From Flavobacterium sp. (GTDB taxonomy: Bacteria; Bacteroidota; Bacteroidia; Flavobacteriales; Flavobacteriaceae): a DNA stretch of 8,110 nucleotides. The stretch spans positions 1-8,110 of the forward strand of contig JAUXNR010000638.1 in NCBI GenBank assembly GCA_030682755.1. Reading direction: 5' to 3'. Position numbers and translations under genes: made by a program. Shown here piece after piece: positions 6,156-8,110 of the stretch. A model generated the notes under the pieces. It was not told the DNA's origin. It ran no database searches and saw only the letters and a program-made list of their open reading frames with translations. Numbering within the stretch: the stretch's first letter is position 1; each line of letters opens with the position of its first letter.

Positions 6156-7436
6156 TTATTTTGTAGTGGTAAAGTTAATCAACTTTTGACCAATTGCACA
6201 ACCTAAACATTTATTTAAATCACAATACTGCTTTTTTAAATGTAAATAGGATTGTGTATCAAAACCGGATTGGCAGGTTATTCCCAATTGCATGAACTTT
6301 TCAATTATAGTATTTTTTTCGGGTTGTAGCTGAGAAGCAATGGAAATCAATTGTTCAATCGCATCTTTTCCTTGGTACCTATTATAAGCAAACAAAACCG
6401 GCAATACTGAATTTATAAGTAATAAATCAATAAAAGAGGTTGTCAATTTCTTAGTACTTTGTTTATGCTCTTTATCGAAAACATAATGTGTCTTCCAATA
6501 ATCGGATACCGAAACAGCAAACAATTCATAATACTCTGAAACAGATTGAGCACTCATGCATTGCTGAAACAATTGTGTTTGTTTATGTAAAAGTTGAGCC
6601 AATTGAGACAGCCTAATGGTGGGAAAATTATCCGGCCTGTGCTTAAAAAACTGAACAGGAGGAACCACTTTTGCTTCAAACTGATATTTGTGTTGTTGGT
6701 TGTTCCAATACTTTTTTAAAAGTGTAAAATACAAATCTTCACTTTCAACATCCAAAAGATGGGCTCTCCCAAAAAACAATGCCTCCAATTGAACAGGATC
6801 AAACTTTTCTTTACGAATTACAGCATAGGGAATGGATTGCATTAATTCGAAAAAAATCACACCGTTTGTGTTGAGTCCAAAACCTTTTGCCAAAAGCAAA
6901 AAAAAGACAGCCTCCCAATCATTGGTTGTTTGAACCAATAAATCATCAATCTCCTTTTGCCGCATGGTCATACGATCTATGAAAAGCTGCTCCTTCCAAT
7001 ACGTCAATGTAAAATCGTCAATAGTATGTAGGTCATGCTCACAATTGATCCATTTTTTTGGTGTGAGTAATTTTTGATATTGAAAAAGCACTTCAGTATC
7101 AACATAGTTTTTCAATTCTAAAACAGGAATTTTAGTGTTGTTCTTTCTGAAAACATCAACGTCATGTTCCCAAACCACATGAAGAATTACATTTTCATAA
7201 GCCGGATCTAACTCATGATGATGCACATACCAATCAGAGGACTTCAAATGTATTTCTACATTGCCAGCCCATTTTTGGGTACCAATAATCAATTGTGAAT
7301 TAAAAAAATCAGGGCCTGCTTGTTGGAGATAATTTCCGGTTTGCACTAAAGTTATGGGCAAACCATCTGTGGTTAAAAGTGACGTAACATCAAACTTTTT
7401 AAACTGCCACAAATAATGGAGAAAAGATTCTTTCAT
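6156..7436 (-). CDS. DUF2851 family protein
   Basis: The protein has 426 residues and is a full-length member of DUF2851 (PF11013), uncharacterised and mainly found in Bacteroidota. The N-terminal region has the family blocks QAGPDFFNSQLIIG (39-52), WAGNVEIHLKSSDWYVHHH (56-74) and ENVILHVVWEHD (81-92). A helical middle follows, with KGFGLNTNG (184-192) and EALFFGRAHLL (218-228), then RPDNFPTIRLSQLAQLL (267-283). Near the C-terminus are C389, C405, C410 and C413, the last three spaced C-x4-C-x2-C, a possible metal or iron-sulphur site together with C132. No signal peptide or membrane segment is evident, so it is probably cytoplasmic. It is the first gene of a minus-strand run, divergent from the exported-protein gene across 85 bp. 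Only a one-mismatch promoter element (TACTTTAG, 7464-7471) is seen. Function is unknown. Confidence 0.92.
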   Translation of the reverse strand: MKESFLHYLWQFKKFDVTSLLTTDGLPITLVQTGNYLQQAGPDFFNSQLIIGTQKWAGNVEIHLKSSDWYVHHHELDPAYENVILHVVWEHDVDVFRKNNTKIPVLELKNYVDTEVLFQYQKLLTPKKWINCEHDLHTIDDFTLTYWKEQLFIDRMTMRQKEIDDLLVQTTNDWEAVFFLLLAKGFGLNTNGVIFFELMQSIPYAVIRKEKFDPVQLEALFFGRAHLLDVESEDLYFTLLKKYWNNQQHKYQFEAKVVPPVQFFKHRPDNFPTIRLSQLAQLLHKQTQLFQQCMSAQSVSEYYELFAVSVSDYWKTHYVFDKEHKQSTKKLTTSFIDLLLINSVLPVLFAYNRYQGKDAIEQLISIASQLQPEKNTIIEKFMQLGITCQSGFDTQSYLHLKKQYCDLNKCLGCAIGQKLINFTTTK

Positions 7437-7492
7437 AAAATAAAGCTGTATGGATTCGAATTACTAAAGTACAAAAAAACACAAGAAACCAC

Positions 7493-7500
7493 TACATTTG
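7493..7500 (+). promoter_or_regulatory. Probable promoter -7 element for the exported-protein gene
   Basis: The plus strand reads TACATTTG, a perfect match to the Bacteroidota -7 consensus TAnnTTTG, 21 nt before the ATG at 7522. A start site near 7507 would leave a leader of about 15 nt. No -33 TTTG or TTG element lies at the usual spacing; the upstream stretch is A-rich. The motif is short and can occur by chance in AT-rich DNA. Confidence 0.45.
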
Positions 7501-7521
7501 TAACAATAAAAATTCTCAAGC

Positions 7522-8110
7522 ATGAATAAAATTTGGATATTGATAGCTGTTTTTGCCATTCAAAACCTTTGGTCGCAAAAAAACCCAAATGCTGTAAAAG
7601 TAACTTATGAAAGATATTCCAACGGCGAACTAATGAAACAAGAACCAATTATTATTTTTTCAGATGTAAGCAAAACCATTATTACCAACAAAGCAATTGT
7701 AGATAAAAAAATCAAAACTCCTTTTGAACTTACTCAAATAAACAGAACTGAAAACAGTATTCTTCAATGGACACAATTGCATGAAACAACAGCCATTCAA
7801 ACTACAGATAGTCTTAATTTAAAAAAACAAACCTTTGAATTTTTAGAAGAAACCAAAACAATTTTAGGATATCCTTGTAAAAAAGCAAAAACCATTATCA
7901 ATTCAAATACATTAGAACTTTGGTACACTACCGAAAGTAATCTGAAAGGATCGCCCACGCTATTAGGACAAAACTTGGGTTTAGTATTAGAAATTACCCG
8001 AAACAACAACTTTACAATCATTGCAACGGGTGTTGAAAAACTCAAAACAATTCCCGAGAATGCAAAAATTCCTTCTGTGACAACAAAATCTTTAGATGCC
8101 CTATCCTATA
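7522..8110 (+). CDS. Exported protein, GLPGLI-like N-terminal region (3' end missing)
   Basis: The frame is open from the ATG at 7522 to the window end, giving 196 codons with no stop. The protein begins MNKIWILIAVFAIQNLWSQK: a signal peptide with likely cleavage between S18 and Q19, as is common in this group. Mature residues include AVKVTYERYSNGEL (24-37), TILGYPCKKAKTII (113-126), LELWYTTESNLKGSP (131-145) and GQNLGLVLEITRNNNF (149-164). The succession of a GYPCKKA strand, a WYT strand and a GLVLEI strand resembles the GLPGLI/DUF4412-type beta proteins of Bacteroidota, though the GLPGLI signature itself is not exact. I weakly recall similar N-terminal regions on proteins annotated as related to peptide-N-glycosidase F; only the missing C-terminal part could show this. 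It is probably periplasmic or at the cell surface. The start is supported by the signal peptide and a TAnnTTTG element upstream. Confidence 0.75.
   Translation, partial: MNKIWILIAVFAIQNLWSQKNPNAVKVTYERYSNGELMKQEPIIIFSDVSKTIITNKAIVDKKIKTPFELTQINRTENSILQWTQLHETTAIQTTDSLNLKKQTFEFLEETKTILGYPCKKAKTIINSNTLELWYTTESNLKGSPTLLGQNLGLVLEITRNNNFTIIATGVEKLKTIPENAKIPSVTTKSLDALSY

Noticed and set aside
7464..7471. TACTTTAG on the minus strand as a promoter for the DUF2851 gene
   Set aside because: It has one mismatch to TAnnTTTG and no -33 element at 17-23 nt, so it was not listed as a separate feature.
7433..7648. Minus-strand frame of 71 codons overlapping the DUF2851 start
   Set aside because: It runs antisense through the exported-protein gene and the divergent promoter region; the plus-strand frame has a signal peptide and a promoter.
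7797..8045. Minus-strand frame of 82 codons
   Set aside because: It is antisense to the exported-protein gene, with no recognisable motif.
1..8110. Defence system, prophage, transposon or CRISPR
   Set aside because: No transposase, phage structural gene, direct-repeat array or known defence domain was seen; the recombinase has the context of a housekeeping XerC/D gene beside rpsU.

Overview
The window looks like chromosomal DNA from a member of the Bacteroidota, most likely the Flavobacteriaceae. The grounds are low GC, A-rich start-codon contexts with almost no Shine-Dalgarno sequences, two perfect TAnnTTTG promoter elements, and typical families of this group: DUF2851, a short PspC protein ending in KRSSVFDL, a membrane-anchored helix-hairpin-helix protein, and rpsU next to a tyrosine recombinase. 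These assignments come from reading the sequence and from memory of the families. No search was run.

Left part (1-1810). On the minus strand, rpsU (ribosomal protein bS21) is followed by the first 79 codons of a XerC/XerD-type tyrosine recombinase that runs off the window start. A hairpin plus T-tract separates the two. rpsU is the only gene here with a strong Shine-Dalgarno sequence, which fits the known translational autoregulation of bS21 in Flavobacteria. Divergent from rpsU, on the plus strand, is a membrane-anchored endonuclease/exonuclease/phosphatase-fold protein. Its last codons form one arm of a 16-bp perfect hairpin, probably a two-way terminator.

Middle and right part (1811-7436). 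Six minus-strand genes follow one another closely, in transcription order: DUF2851 protein, small one-TM protein, PspC-family protein (4-nt overlap with the previous gene), AGCS-type alanine/cation symporter, periplasmic three-repeat helix-hairpin-helix protein, and acyl-CoA dehydrogenase. The first three look like one translationally coupled cassette. The last three are 30-36 nt apart and may form a second unit after an 88-nt gap. The final convergent hairpin closes the series. The second group has no obvious shared pathway.

Right edge (7522-8110). A plus-strand gene for an exported protein starts divergently from the DUF2851 gene and is cut by the window end.

Most of the window is ordinary core genome. 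I see no mobile element, CRISPR array, RNA gene or recognisable defence system. The best leads are the rpsU leader (strong Shine-Dalgarno overlapped by a five-codon reading frame), the hairpin four bases before the recombinase start codon, and the uncharacterised DUF2851 cassette with a C-terminal cysteine cluster.
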